Origin: Sulfurimonas sp.
Lineage (GTDB): Bacteria; Campylobacterota; Campylobacteria; Campylobacterales; Sulfurimonadaceae
Assembly: GCA_027063215.1 (NCBI GenBank)
Contig: JAMOSE010000152.1
Span: forward strand, 1 to 28,576
Direction of reading: 5' to 3'
DNA: 28,576 bases
Under the pieces are notes generated by a model. The model saw only the letters and a list, made by a program, of their open reading frames with translations, was not told where the DNA came from and made no database searches. Shown here in pieces: positions 14,144 to 22,545 of this stretch (position 1 is its first letter; each line of letters starts with the position of its first letter). The position numbers were made by a program, and so were the translations under genes.

Positions 14144-16107
14144 TGAGTTTTTTACATCCGGAATTTTTATACTATATGTTGCCGCCGCTTTTTATTCTCT
14201 TTGGTCTTTTATTGACTCAAAAAGAGGCACAGGCTACATTTTTTTCGTCAGAGGTGATGGATAGACTGCGTGTAAGTGCCAATACTTTGACACTCAAAGC
14301 TAGAAATGCCCTCTTTTTAATCATTGGGATCTTAATAGTCATTGCCCTTGCAGGTCCGGTTATTAAAGAGGGTAAAATTGAGATCAAAGCAAAGAGTGCA
14401 GATATTATGATAGCACTAGATATCTCTGACTCTATGCTTGCAACGGATGTCTATCCTAACAGACTCAAACTTGCAAAACAAAAAGCACTGGAGTTTTTAC
14501 GATTGGCAGCAAATGATCGTATCGGTATCATTGCTTTTGCAAAAAACTCTTATCTGGTTTCACCTTTGAGTTTTGATCATGAAGCAGTAGCATTTTTACT
14601 GAAAAATCTTGATACAAATTCAATTACAGAAAAAGGTACTGATCTGATGTCTATGCTTGAAGTAGTCAACAGAAGCATAAAAAATGAGTCACGCAGATAT
14701 ATTTTACTCTTAAGTGATGGCGGTGATGATAGTGATTTTTCAAAAGAGATAGCCTATGCAAAAGAGCACAATATTACAGTTTTTGTTTTAGGTATCGGCA
14801 CAACAAAAGGAGCACCTATTAAGCTGCCAAATGGAGAATTTATTAAGCAAAATGGAAAAATTATCATTACAAAACTCAATGAAAAGATAGCTGATTTGGC
14901 TACAAATACGGGGGGTGTATATATTCGAGGTGTAAACTCAAACAGTGATATTAAAGCAATGTTGCATGAAATAGAGGCAAAAACAAAGAAAAAAGCAATG
15001 AAATCTGAGGAGATTGAGAAGTATATTCCACTTTTTTATTATCCTGTCGGTCTTGCTTTGCTGCTTTTACTCTTAGCTACATCATCTATGAGTAAACGAA
15101 AGAGTGTTCATGTTCCGTCTATGTTTATGTTGGGTGTATTGATTTTTGGATTTGCACCAGCTGCTAAAGCAGGGCTTCTGGACTTTGTAGATTTGCAAGA
15201 GGCACAAAAAGCGTATAAAAATCAGGATTACGAGACATCTGCAAAATATTTTGATAATTATGCCAAAAAGTCAGAGAGTGGTGAAGCTTATTATAATGCC
15301 GGAAATGCTTTTTACAAACAGAAAAATTATAAAAAAGCCTTACAAAATTATAAGAAAGCAACATTTGAGAATCGCAGTGATCGTGCAAAAAACTTTGCAA
15401 ATATGGGGAATGCTTATGCAAAACTTGGTGGAGAAAAAAACCTTCAAGAGGCTATAAAATCGTATGAGGACTCCTTAAAACTGCAAGAGGACAAAGAAAT
15501 TCGCCAAAATTTAGAAGCTGTAAAAAAGGCACTGCAAAAGAAAAAAGAGCAACAAAAAAAGAAAAACAAAAAGAATCAGCAGAACAAAGAAAATCAGCAG
15601 AACAAAGAGAAGAAAAATAGCAAGGATCAAAAGAAGCAACAAGATCAAAATAAACAAAACAAGCAAAACAAGCAACAAGATCAAAAAAATAAAGATCAAC
15701 AGAAGCAGGATTCTCAAGATAAGCAGCAAAAACAGCAGAATAAACAAGAACAAAACAACAAAGAAAAAAATCAAGAGAGAAAATCTCAAAAACAGAGTGA
15801 TGAAGAGAAAAAAAATCAAGAACAAAATACGCAAGATCAAAATAAATCCAAAGAATCAAAAGAGGAGAAAAAGAAAAAAGCTGAAAAATCATTTCAAAAG
15901 TTAAAGTCTCAAAAAGAGAAAGAGAACTCCAAAAAGAGAGAAAAAAAGGCTCTCTCACAGGCTGCAGTGAAAGATATGAAAGATAAAATGAGTGATGCTG
16001 AAGAGAAAAAATGGCTCAAAGCACTGAACTCTCAACAAAATTCATATCTGTATAGATTGAATAAACAAAAAGCTATGAAGGAAGATTTGAATGAAAAACC
16101 TTGGTAA
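14143..16107 (+). CDS. batB: BatB/BatC-type fusion: vWA domain, TPR repeats and K/Q/N-rich tail
   Basis: 654 aa. It has two N-terminal helices, a vWA domain with MIDAS D93-I-S-D-S97 (IALDISDSMLATD), and a pair of helices at about 300-340 that include a signal-like segment ending AAKAG. From residue 347 onward come TPR units (EAQKAYKNQDYETSAKYF, AYYNAGNAFYKQKNYKKAL, FANMGNAYAKLG). In Bacteroides BatB (vWA) and BatC (TPR) are separate; here they form one chain. Residues about 461-606 are almost only Lys, Gln, Asn, Glu and Asp, and the conserved tail SDAEEKKWLKALNSQQNSYLYRL follows. The stop overlaps batD by 17 nt. The vWA and TPR parts should lie on opposite faces of the second helix pair, probably TPR in the periplasm. 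Confidence 0.9.
   Translation: MSFLHPEFLYYMLPPLFILFGLLLTQKEAQATFFSSEVMDRLRVSANTLTLKARNALFLIIGILIVIALAGPVIKEGKIEIKAKSADIMIALDISDSMLATDVYPNRLKLAKQKALEFLRLAANDRIGIIAFAKNSYLVSPLSFDHEAVAFLLKNLDTNSITEKGTDLMSMLEVVNRSIKNESRRYILLLSDGGDDSDFSKEIAYAKEHNITVFVLGIGTTKGAPIKLPNGEFIKQNGKIIITKLNEKIADLATNTGGVYIRGVNSNSDIKAMLHEIEAKTKKKAMKSEEIEKYIPLFYYPVGLALLLLLLATSSMSKRKSVHVPSMFMLGVLIFGFAPAAKAGLLDFVDLQEAQKAYKNQDYETSAKYFDNYAKKSESGEAYYNAGNAFYKQKNYKKALQNYKKATFENRSDRAKNFANMGNAYAKLGGEKNLQEAIKSYEDSLKLQEDKEIRQNLEAVKKALQKKKEQQKKKNKKNQQNKENQQNKEKKNSKDQKKQQDQNKQNKQNKQQDQKNKDQQKQDSQDKQQKQQNKQEQNNKEKNQERKSQKQSDEEKKNQEQNTQDQNKSKESKEEKKKKAEKSFQKLKSQKEKENSKKREKKALSQAAVKDMKDKMSDAEEKKWLKALNSQQNSYLYRLNKQKAMKEDLNEKPW
15520..15960 (+). 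repeat. Low-complexity Lys/Gln/Asn coding tract in batB
   Basis: The plus strand is almost pure A/G/C with few T, encoding a K/Q/N/E tract. It includes an 18-bp tandem duplication, AATCAGCAGAACAAAGAA at 15574-15591 and 15592-15609 with one mismatch, and a second repeated unit AAGCAACAAGATCAAAA near 15634 and 15670. Such repeats favour slippage, so tract length probably varies between strains. The long open frames on the opposite strand here are only a by-product of the composition. Confidence 0.7.
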
Positions 16108-17533
16108 AAAGTTATGGATATTTTTAATATTTTTTACAGCAACTCTCTATGCAACAGTGACAGCTCATGTTGAACCACCTGTTGTTTATAGTGGTGAGAG
16201 TGCAACATATGTTTTAAAAATTACAGGAGAAACGGTACAAAAACCACAAATTACAGATATATGTGGTAATGATATTGTTGCTACAAGTTCACAAACAAGT
16301 ATAGAGATGATTAATATGGACTACAAGAAGAGTTATCTTCTCTCCTATGAGTTTGTTCCGCAAAAAAGCTGTGTAATTGCTCCGGTAAGTGTAGAAGTAA
16401 ATGGAGAGATTGAAAAGTCTAATGAGGTTAATGTTACAGTAAAGCCTGCTACACAAGATAAAAATGCTGCTTTTGTACTCTCTTTAAAAGCATCAAAAGA
16501 GGATCTCTTTGTTGGTGAGCCTTTTAAACTCTATCTGGAGTTAAAACAACATAAAAATGCTGCGGTTATTGACAGTAAGTTTGTTGAGCCAGATTTTAAA
16601 GGTTTTTGGGTTAAAGAAAAAGGTGAAGCGACACGAGAAGAGACTTCTGAATATATTATTACCAAAGCGACATATACTTTAGCTCCTCAAAGAGAAGGAA
16701 ATCTTACGATTCGACCTGCACAACTAAAAATTGCGACCAGAATGAACCAACGGGATATGTGGGGATCATTTATGCCACAGGTTAAGTGGAAAAACTACTT
16801 TTCTAATGAAGTGATAATTCATGCAAAACCATTGCCAAACAATGCAAAAATTGTCGGTAATTTTACTATCTCAGCTACTGCTGATAAAACAGAAATTACT
16901 TCAAGTGAAGCTGTCAATGTTACAGTGAAAGTAAAAGGGAGTGGTAATTTAGAAGATATAGGAAGTTTTAAACCTTATATAGAAGGGGTAAATGTTTTTG
17001 ATGAAAAAGTTACTGTTCATGGTGATACGCTCACACAAAAACTTGCATTTGTATCGGATAAAGATTTTACTATACCACCTTTTAAACTGGCTTTTTATAA
17101 TCTAAAAACAGATAGAATTGAGCAGATCAAAACAAAACCGATTCATATTAAGGTAAAAGGCTCTCCTGTAACAACGCCAAAATTGACCATTCAAAAGGGT
17201 GATGAGCATTTAACAATGAAAAAAGCAGATACTCAAACAGCTGTAAAAAGTGGTGATATTGCATATGGATGGCTTATTGTTAGTTTTATTTTAGGAGTTG
17301 TTGTTGGTGTAGCTTTCTTACTTACTAAACCATTTGATTTTGTAAAAAAAGTCAAAAAATTCAATATTAAAGATGAGAAGTTACTGCTGTTGAAACTTTT
17401 GCCATATAAAGATAGCGATCCTGATGTGCAAAAAATTATTACCATTTTAGAAGCGAGTTTTTATGGAGATAAAAAAGAGAAGATAGATAAAAAGCTTCTA
17501 AAAGAGATCCTGAAAAAGTACGATATCTCTTAA
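16091..17533 (+). CDS. batD: BatD (oxygen-tolerance family) membrane protein
   Basis: 480 aa with a Sec signal (KLWIFLIFFTATLYA), then beta-rich periplasmic repeats (VEPPVVYSGESATYVLKITG; LKASKEDLFVGEPFKLYLEL; ISATADKTEITSSEAVNVTV), one C-terminal membrane helix (GWLIVSFILGVVVGVAFLLT) and a basic cytoplasmic tail of about 75 residues. The VxxGEPFxLxLEL and SxSxVxVTVxVxGxGN patterns identify BatD. It closes the moxR-bat gene run and starts 17 nt inside batB. Its stop codon lies in the loop of a terminator hairpin shared with tyrA. Function in the Bat complex is inferred from gene neighbourhood in many phyla. Confidence 0.87.
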   Translation: MKNLGKKLWIFLIFFTATLYATVTAHVEPPVVYSGESATYVLKITGETVQKPQITDICGNDIVATSSQTSIEMINMDYKKSYLLSYEFVPQKSCVIAPVSVEVNGEIEKSNEVNVTVKPATQDKNAAFVLSLKASKEDLFVGEPFKLYLELKQHKNAAVIDSKFVEPDFKGFWVKEKGEATREETSEYIITKATYTLAPQREGNLTIRPAQLKIATRMNQRDMWGSFMPQVKWKNYFSNEVIIHAKPLPNNAKIVGNFTISATADKTEITSSEAVNVTVKVKGSGNLEDIGSFKPYIEGVNVFDEKVTVHGDTLTQKLAFVSDKDFTIPPFKLAFYNLKTDRIEQIKTKPIHIKVKGSPVTTPKLTIQKGDEHLTMKKADTQTAVKSGDIAYGWLIVSFILGVVVGVAFLLTKPFDFVKKVKKFNIKDEKLLLLKLLPYKDSDPDVQKIITILEASFYGDKKEKIDKKLLKEILKKYDIS

Positions 17534-17543
17534 AAGATATCGT
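17520..17543. terminator. Bidirectional hairpin containing the batD and tyrA stop codons
   Basis: ACGATATCT (17520-17528) and AGATATCGT (17535-17543) form a perfect 9-bp stem with loop CTTAAA. Both stop codons sit in the loop: TAA 17531-17533 for batD and TAA read from 17532 to 17530 for tyrA. The genes converge tail to tail, so one structure could end both transcripts. No long U-tract follows. Confidence 0.5.
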
Positions 17544-18357
17544 GCAGTTTATTGGCATCTGCCATCTCTTTATGTACTTTATCCCATTCGTCATTTTGAA
17601 TGTTTTTCTTAAGAGAGTTTAACTCTTTTTGGAAGAGTTCAATAGCTTCAAGTAAATTCTCTTTGTTTTGTCTGAAAATATCTTCCCACATATAGGGAGA
17701 GGATTTTGCAAGACGACTCATAGAACGAAATCCACCGGCTGCAAGTGCCAAGATATTATCTCTTTTTTCCTGTTTCATCACAGTATTTGCAAGAGAGTAA
17801 GAGATCGCATGTGGCATATGAGAGATAAATGCAGCATGTCTGTCATGTTCTCGAGATTTCATAAAGTACTTTTTCATTTTGAGTGCTTTAAAGATCTTTC
17901 TTGCTACTGTTTGTTGATACTCTCCACTCTCTTCAAGATCACAAAGCACTACTACTTTATCTTCATAAAGACCTTCAAGTGCAGCATGCGGACCAAAATT
18001 TTCTGTTCCTGTCATTGGATGTGCTGCTACAAAGTTTTTCCGTATCTCTTTTGGAACAGCTGCAACAATTTTTTCTTTTGTACTTCCAAGATCAATGATA
18101 GTTGTATCTTTGTTAACATCTTTGAGATCCTGAAGTGCTGCTATGACACCATTAACAGGTATAGCCAAAAAGATCACATCATAGTTTTTTACTTCTTCAA
18201 AAGAGACAATTTTTGTGACAAGCCCAAGAGAAAGTGCATCTTTTTGATGCTTTTCATTATGATCGTGGCCAACAATTTCATCAATAAAATCCAATTTTTT
18301 TAAACTGAGTGCCAAAGAGCCACCCATGAGTCCAAGTCCTATAATTGCTATATTCAT
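17530..18357 (-). CDS. tyrA: Prephenate dehydrogenase
   Basis: TyrA oxidatively decarboxylates prephenate to 4-hydroxyphenylpyruvate in tyrosine synthesis. 275 aa. The N-terminal NAD(P)-binding loop is IIGLGLMGGSLALSL (G7-x-G-x-M-G-G), followed by VIFLAIPV; the central catalytic region contains AAHPMTGTENFGP, and the helical domain contains SHMPHAISYSLA and FRSMSRLAKSSPYMW, all typical of TyrA. There is no fused chorismate mutase. Its stop codon overlaps the batD stop. A TATAAT on the minus strand at 18384-18389 probably starts transcription. The neighbouring bamA is divergent. Confidence 0.95.
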   Translation of the reverse strand: MNIAIIGLGLMGGSLALSLKKLDFIDEIVGHDHNEKHQKDALSLGLVTKIVSFEEVKNYDVIFLAIPVNGVIAALQDLKDVNKDTTIIDLGSTKEKIVAAVPKEIRKNFVAAHPMTGTENFGPHAALEGLYEDKVVVLCDLEESGEYQQTVARKIFKALKMKKYFMKSREHDRHAAFISHMPHAISYSLANTVMKQEKRDNILALAAGGFRSMSRLAKSSPYMWEDIFRQNKENLLEAIELFQKELNSLKKNIQNDEWDKVHKEMADANKLHDIF

Positions 18358-18383
18358 TTTATTTCTTTTTATTAATTTGCAAA

Positions 18384-18389
18384 ATTATA
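18384..18389 (-). promoter_or_regulatory. Candidate -10 element for tyrA
   Basis: A perfect TATAAT on the minus strand, 27 bp before the tyrA start, with no clear -35. The AT-rich tyrA-bamA gap (18358-18455) must also hold the bamA promoter, for which I see no convincing element. Confidence 0.4.
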
Positions 18390-18455
18390 CTCAATTTACT
18401 TAACATTAACCTCATAATGGGTAAAATCTCTTCTAATTTTAACTCTGGAATTTTA

Positions 18456-20729
18456 ATGAAAATATTTTTAATACTCTTTTTTATCTTTTTTACACATACA
18501 CTTTTTGCTGAAGTTGTCAAATCAATTAAATTTGAAGGTATGGTACATATTTCAAAGTCTGTTGCATTGAGAATGCTCTCATTTGAGAAAGGTGATGACA
18601 TTGATGTAGAACAAGTTGACAAAGCAATTAAAAAATATTTTAATCAAGGCTATTTTAATGATATATGGGCAGAGTTTGATAATGGTAATTTGACATTTTA
18701 TTTTAAAGAAAAAGCAATTATATCTCAAGTAGCGCTTAAGGGTTGGAAAGAGAATGACGACGATGTTAAAGATACAGTGATTCAGCTTAAAAAAGGGACT
18801 CTATATGATGAGAAAAAAATTGAAGCGGCTAAGAAACGTATTATTGAAGCAATATCTCAAGAAGGGAAAATTGACTCTGTAGTAGAAGTAAAAACCACAT
18901 ATCTGGACAATGGGAGTGTGAAAGTTACTTTTATAGTTAATGAAGGTGAAGAGATAACAATAGAAAAAATTGATTATACCGGTGTTTATGGACTCGATTC
19001 TGATGATTTTGATGAGGTGATAGCAAATAAAGAACATCAGTTTATGGGATGGTTTTGGGGTCGTAATGATGGAAAAATGTCTCTTCGTGATTTAGAGTAT
19101 GATAATTTAAGAATTCGTGATTTTTATATGCAACATGGCTATCTGGATGCAATTGTTGATGCTCCTTTTGTTCGTGCAAATTTTGATAGTTATACTGCTG
19201 ATATGAGTTATCAGATTACAGAGGGGAAACAATATACAATTTCAAAAGTTACAATTTATCAGGTTAAACAGGTTATTGATGATGCTAAAATTAAAGATGT
19301 TATTTCTTTAAAAAAGGGAGATATTTTTAATATTAAGAGATTTAGAGAAGATTCAGAGAAGATTAAAACGCTTATTGCAGACAAAAGTTATGCTTTTGTT
19401 CAGGTTGTACCGGATTTACAAAAAAATAAAGAGAAGCAGACTGTAGAAGTTGTTTTTAAAATTATGCCTGGAGATAAAGTAAAAATTAGAAATGTTCTCG
19501 TTTCTGGAAATACACGAACTTTGGATAGAGTTGTTCGTCGTGAACTTTATCTTGCTCCCGGTGATATGTATTCTTTGACAGATTTAAAAGATTCTCGTAA
19601 TGCATTAGGACGTTTAGGTTTTTTTGACAGTAATACTATAGAAGAAAAACGTATAGATAATCATACTATGGATTTAGTTGTCAAGGTCAAAGAGGCTCCG
19701 ACAGGAAATATTCAACTTGGTGGTGGATATGGTTCCTATGGAGGACTCCTTTTAAGTATTGGGGTGAGTGACAGAAATGTTTGGGGTTCAGGTATTAATG
19801 TTGGTGTAAAAGCAGAAAAATCTCAGACATCAAAAAATTATTCATTTAATATATCTAATCCAAGGCTTAATGATAGTGATTTTTCTGGCAATTTTTCAGT
19901 TTATCACTCCTCTTATGAGTATAATGATTATACAACTTTAACAGACGGTATTTCGATTGGAACAGGACATAGGTTTTCTCGTCATATTTCAGGTTATATT
20001 GGCTATAGTTATTCTAGAAATGACTATGAATTTGGGTCTGATTTTAATGCATCATATTATGGAAATACATACTATTTTGAGAGTTATTCAAAAAGTTCAA
20101 TGACAGTCAGCATGAACTGGGATTCAACAGATGATTATTATTTGCCACGTGAAGGATTTACTCTTGGGCAGAGTTTTGAAAAATCAGGGCTTGGCGCAGA
20201 TGCAGATTTCCTCAAATCAAGAACAACTTTTAATAAGTATATCGGTTTAGATGAATATATAGGTTTTGATGCAATTTTTAGATACAAAGCAAGATATTAT
20301 GCGATTGTTGATAACGGCTATATTCCACTAGCAGAAAAATTTTATATGGGTGGTATAGGGAGTATTAGAGGGTATGAGTCTTATTCAATTTCACCGATGA
20401 TTTATGATCCTTCAGGTACAGATACCTATAGCGGTAAAACAATACGTAGAGTTGGAGGAACACAAACTTTTTCAAATAATGTAGAAATAAGTTTTCCATT
20501 AATTCCAAAAGCAAAAATGAGACTGGTTACCTTTGTTGACTGGGGTATTATTTCAGATAATGTTACAAAAGATTTGGTAGCAAATAATCTTTCACGTGCG
20601 GGTTATGGTATGGGATTAGAGTGGTTTTCTCCTGTTGGACCAATACAGTTGATGTTCGCAAAAGCATTAAATCCAAAAGAGGGTGATAAGACATCTAACT
20701 TTGAATTTTCTATGGGACAACGATTTTAA
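18456..20729 (+). CDS. bamA: Outer-membrane protein assembly factor BamA
   Basis: BamA inserts and folds beta-barrel proteins into the outer membrane. I place the start at the ATG at 18456 because MKIFLILFFIFFTHTLFA is a clean Sec signal and TGGA precedes it; the in-frame ATG at 18345 would put 37 non-signal-like residues in front. The mature 739 aa hold about five POTRA domains (residues 20-355, e.g. VKSIKFEGMVHISKSVALRM; IRNVLVSGNTRTLDRVVRRE) and a 16-strand barrel beginning near GNIQLGGGYGSYGG. The L6 lid motif [V/I]RG[F/Y] is IRGY with R638, and the chain ends with an aromatic residue (FSMGQRF), the usual outer-membrane signature. The stop overlaps that of ppx on the other strand. Confidence 0.96.
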   Translation: MKIFLILFFIFFTHTLFAEVVKSIKFEGMVHISKSVALRMLSFEKGDDIDVEQVDKAIKKYFNQGYFNDIWAEFDNGNLTFYFKEKAIISQVALKGWKENDDDVKDTVIQLKKGTLYDEKKIEAAKKRIIEAISQEGKIDSVVEVKTTYLDNGSVKVTFIVNEGEEITIEKIDYTGVYGLDSDDFDEVIANKEHQFMGWFWGRNDGKMSLRDLEYDNLRIRDFYMQHGYLDAIVDAPFVRANFDSYTADMSYQITEGKQYTISKVTIYQVKQVIDDAKIKDVISLKKGDIFNIKRFREDSEKIKTLIADKSYAFVQVVPDLQKNKEKQTVEVVFKIMPGDKVKIRNVLVSGNTRTLDRVVRRELYLAPGDMYSLTDLKDSRNALGRLGFFDSNTIEEKRIDNHTMDLVVKVKEAPTGNIQLGGGYGSYGGLLLSIGVSDRNVWGSGINVGVKAEKSQTSKNYSFNISNPRLNDSDFSGNFSVYHSSYEYNDYTTLTDGISIGTGHRFSRHISGYIGYSYSRNDYEFGSDFNASYYGNTYYFESYSKSSMTVSMNWDSTDDYYLPREGFTLGQSFEKSGLGADADFLKSRTTFNKYIGLDEYIGFDAIFRYKARYYAIVDNGYIPLAEKFYMGGIGSIRGYESYSISPMIYDPSGTDTYSGKTIRRVGGTQTFSNNVEISFPLIPKAKMRLVTFVDWGIISDNVTKDLVANNLSRAGYGMGLEWFSPVGPIQLMFAKALNPKEGDKTSNFEFSMGQRF

Positions 20730-22204
20730 GAGTTGAAAACAACTCTAAAATGTTGATCCTGACACTCAAGTTTCTCTACTGCATTTTGTGTGATGTAGAG
20801 TTTTTTCTTTGAATGTATTATTAATTCTCCCTTTATAAAATTCATTTCAAAATCGATATTTCTTGGTCTGTGACTCAGTAGGGCAATAGATAAAGAGAGC
20901 ATGTAGCTAAGTGCATGAATTATATGTACATTTTTAGGTAAAAGTTTTGCATAGAGTTGCAGATGTGTATCTGATGGCAATTTATTTTTAGAGTATTTTG
21001 TAAGTGTAGAGATCAGCATAATCTCTTCATGTTCAAAACCATACTCTAAAGCACTCTGAATGATATAATATGTATGTTTATTTTGTGAATAAAAATGTAC
21101 ACTGCTTCCTGCAGGATAGAGTTTGGCTGCAATACTTAAAAATTTTTTGTACTTTTGTTCAATACCAAAGTAATCTGCAGTTAGATCAAAGACCTTCTTG
21201 CTTAAAGAGGCCAAGTTATTAGAAAAAGCCTTGTCGAGTACATAAGAGTCTAAAATATAGCGTACAGAGGTGTTATAGTTTGCTGGAAACTTATCTTTTG
21301 AGTTTCTAAGTAGATCTGACAGATAAACACCTTCACGAACGCCTACACCGCTTGTAATGATTTTTTCAATTTGAATTTTTTTCATTACTCTTTGTAAAAT
21401 GAGTGCCCCCGGTTTTATAACATCAAAACGATTACTCTTTATAAAAAGTTTCTCTAAATCATTTTCATTTTTTGCTTTTAAAATCCTTTTAAGGTAATCT
21501 TTAAAAAGAGTATTGCTATAGGAAAAAGCATGGAGCTTATTGAGAGGATGGAGTGTCTCTTTTAAAAGAGCATTAGAGATAGCTCTAAAAGTACCACCAA
21601 TTCCTATGAGTGTAGTAGGTTGGAGTGTCTCTGGGAGTTTTGTTAACTCTGTATCTATATATTGTATCGCTCCTTCTAAATCATTTTTATCAAAAAAAAG
21701 CTCTTTTAATCTTACTGTACCAAGTTTGAGTGAAAGTGTATTGCTTACATTTTTAGTATCTATAAAGGCAAACTCTGTTGATCCACCACCAATATCAATA
21801 CTCAGTGCCGCTTTTTGTTGAGGAAGTAAATTTGCACAGGCTATAGCACCAAAATACGCTTCTTTTTCACCACTGATAACTTTAATATTCAATTTAAGTT
21901 TATGACGAACTTTTTGGATAAATTCTTGTTTGTTGGGAGCATCACGCAGTGCAGATGTAGCAACACAGAGAATTTTTCGTACTTTAAAAGAGTCAGTAAT
22001 TTGTAAAAAATCATGAAGAGCATCAAATGTTCTTTGCATAGGAAGAGTCTGTAGTTCTCCATTATGTTTATAGGCATCTTGAGATATTCTTACTTTTGAT
22101 TTTTCTTCGTGGAGGAGGTGAAATGCATAACGGGAAGTCTTCTCATAAACTACCATTCTAACAGAGTTAGAACCGATGTCTATGATGGCAACTCGCTTAG
22201 CCAA
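20726..22204 (-). CDS. ppx: Exopolyphosphatase / pppGpp phosphohydrolase (Ppx/GppA)
   Basis: 492 aa of the actin-like ASKHA phosphatase family. The phosphate-binding loops are IIDIGSNSVRMVVYE near the N terminus and SIDIGGGSTEFAF, with GIGGTFRAISNALL further on. The C-terminal 190 residues match the HD-like domain of Ppx/GppA (YFGIEQKYKKFLSIAAKLY; YYIIQSALEYGFEHEEIMLIS). Activity could be on polyphosphate or on pppGpp; sequence alone does not decide. The start is TTG at 22204, directly after the ferredoxin stop; there is no later start compatible with the conserved N-terminus, so the two genes are coupled. Its stop overlaps the bamA stop. Confidence 0.93.
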   Translation of the reverse strand: MAKRVAIIDIGSNSVRMVVYEKTSRYAFHLLHEEKSKVRISQDAYKHNGELQTLPMQRTFDALHDFLQITDSFKVRKILCVATSALRDAPNKQEFIQKVRHKLKLNIKVISGEKEAYFGAIACANLLPQQKAALSIDIGGGSTEFAFIDTKNVSNTLSLKLGTVRLKELFFDKNDLEGAIQYIDTELTKLPETLQPTTLIGIGGTFRAISNALLKETLHPLNKLHAFSYSNTLFKDYLKRILKAKNENDLEKLFIKSNRFDVIKPGALILQRVMKKIQIEKIITSGVGVREGVYLSDLLRNSKDKFPANYNTSVRYILDSYVLDKAFSNNLASLSKKVFDLTADYFGIEQKYKKFLSIAAKLYPAGSSVHFYSQNKHTYYIIQSALEYGFEHEEIMLISTLTKYSKNKLPSDTHLQLYAKLLPKNVHIIHALSYMLSLSIALLSHRPRNIDFEMNFIKGELIIHSKKKLYITQNAVEKLECQDQHFRVVFNS

Positions 22205-22462
22205 TTATAACTCTTCGTTTTCTTGAAGTTGTTTATATTTAAACTGCAACTCAGCGATGGTTTCTACATTATCTTTATCTGGGACAATACAGTCAACGGG
22301 ACATACTGATATACAAGCAGGCTCATCATAAACACCGACACACTCAGTACAACGATCCGGATCGATATAGTAGATAGGGTCACCCTCTTCTATTGCTATT
22401 GTCGGACACTCTTCACGGCATGCATCGCATGCTATACATTCATCATTAATTATTAATGCCAT
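22205..22462 (-). CDS. 2[4Fe-4S] ferredoxin (YfhL/Alvin type)
   Basis: 85 aa small electron carrier. The first cluster motif is C-x2-C-x2-C-x3-CP (CIACDACREECP). The second is C-x2-C-x8-C-x3-CP (CTECVGVYDEPACISVCP); the 8-residue insert between its second and third Cys marks the Allochromatium-type/YfhL ferredoxins. A C-terminal helix of about 20 residues follows. It is immediately upstream of ppx, with no gap; this pairing with a polyphosphate or alarmone enzyme has no known functional reason, so it may reflect only shared expression. Confidence 0.95.
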   Translation of the reverse strand: MALIINDECIACDACREECPTIAIEEGDPIYYIDPDRCTECVGVYDEPACISVCPVDCIVPDKDNVETIAELQFKYKQLQENEEL

Positions 22463-22506
22463 ATTTCAAAACCTTATAAATCATTACTTATTTAATTTGT
22501 GAAAGA

Positions 22507-22512
22507 TTTATA
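22507..22512 (-). promoter_or_regulatory. Candidate extended -10 for the ferredoxin-ppx pair
   Basis: On the minus strand TTTTGCTATAAAT contains TATAAA with an upstream TG (extended -10), 44 bp before the ferredoxin ATG. No -35 at standard spacing. The upstream kinase gene ends at 22546, so a separate promoter here is reasonable. Confidence 0.35.
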
Positions 22513-22545
22513 GCAAAAGTAAGCTTTATTGTTTTTGAAGTTGTG

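Noticed and set aside
15452..15958. Minus-strand frames of 168 and 109 codons rich in Phe, Leu and Ser
   Set aside because: Complement of the A-rich Lys/Gln tract of batB; stops are rare there because of composition, and no ribosome site or family match exists.
18345..18455. Upstream in-frame ATG as the bamA start
   Set aside because: It would add 37 residues before a perfect signal peptide and overlap the tyrA start; 18456 has a ribosome site.
22446..22460. CATTAATTATTAATG palindrome
   Set aside because: It lies inside the ferredoxin start codons (MALIIND), has 6-7-bp AT-only arms, and does not match the TGATTAA operator.
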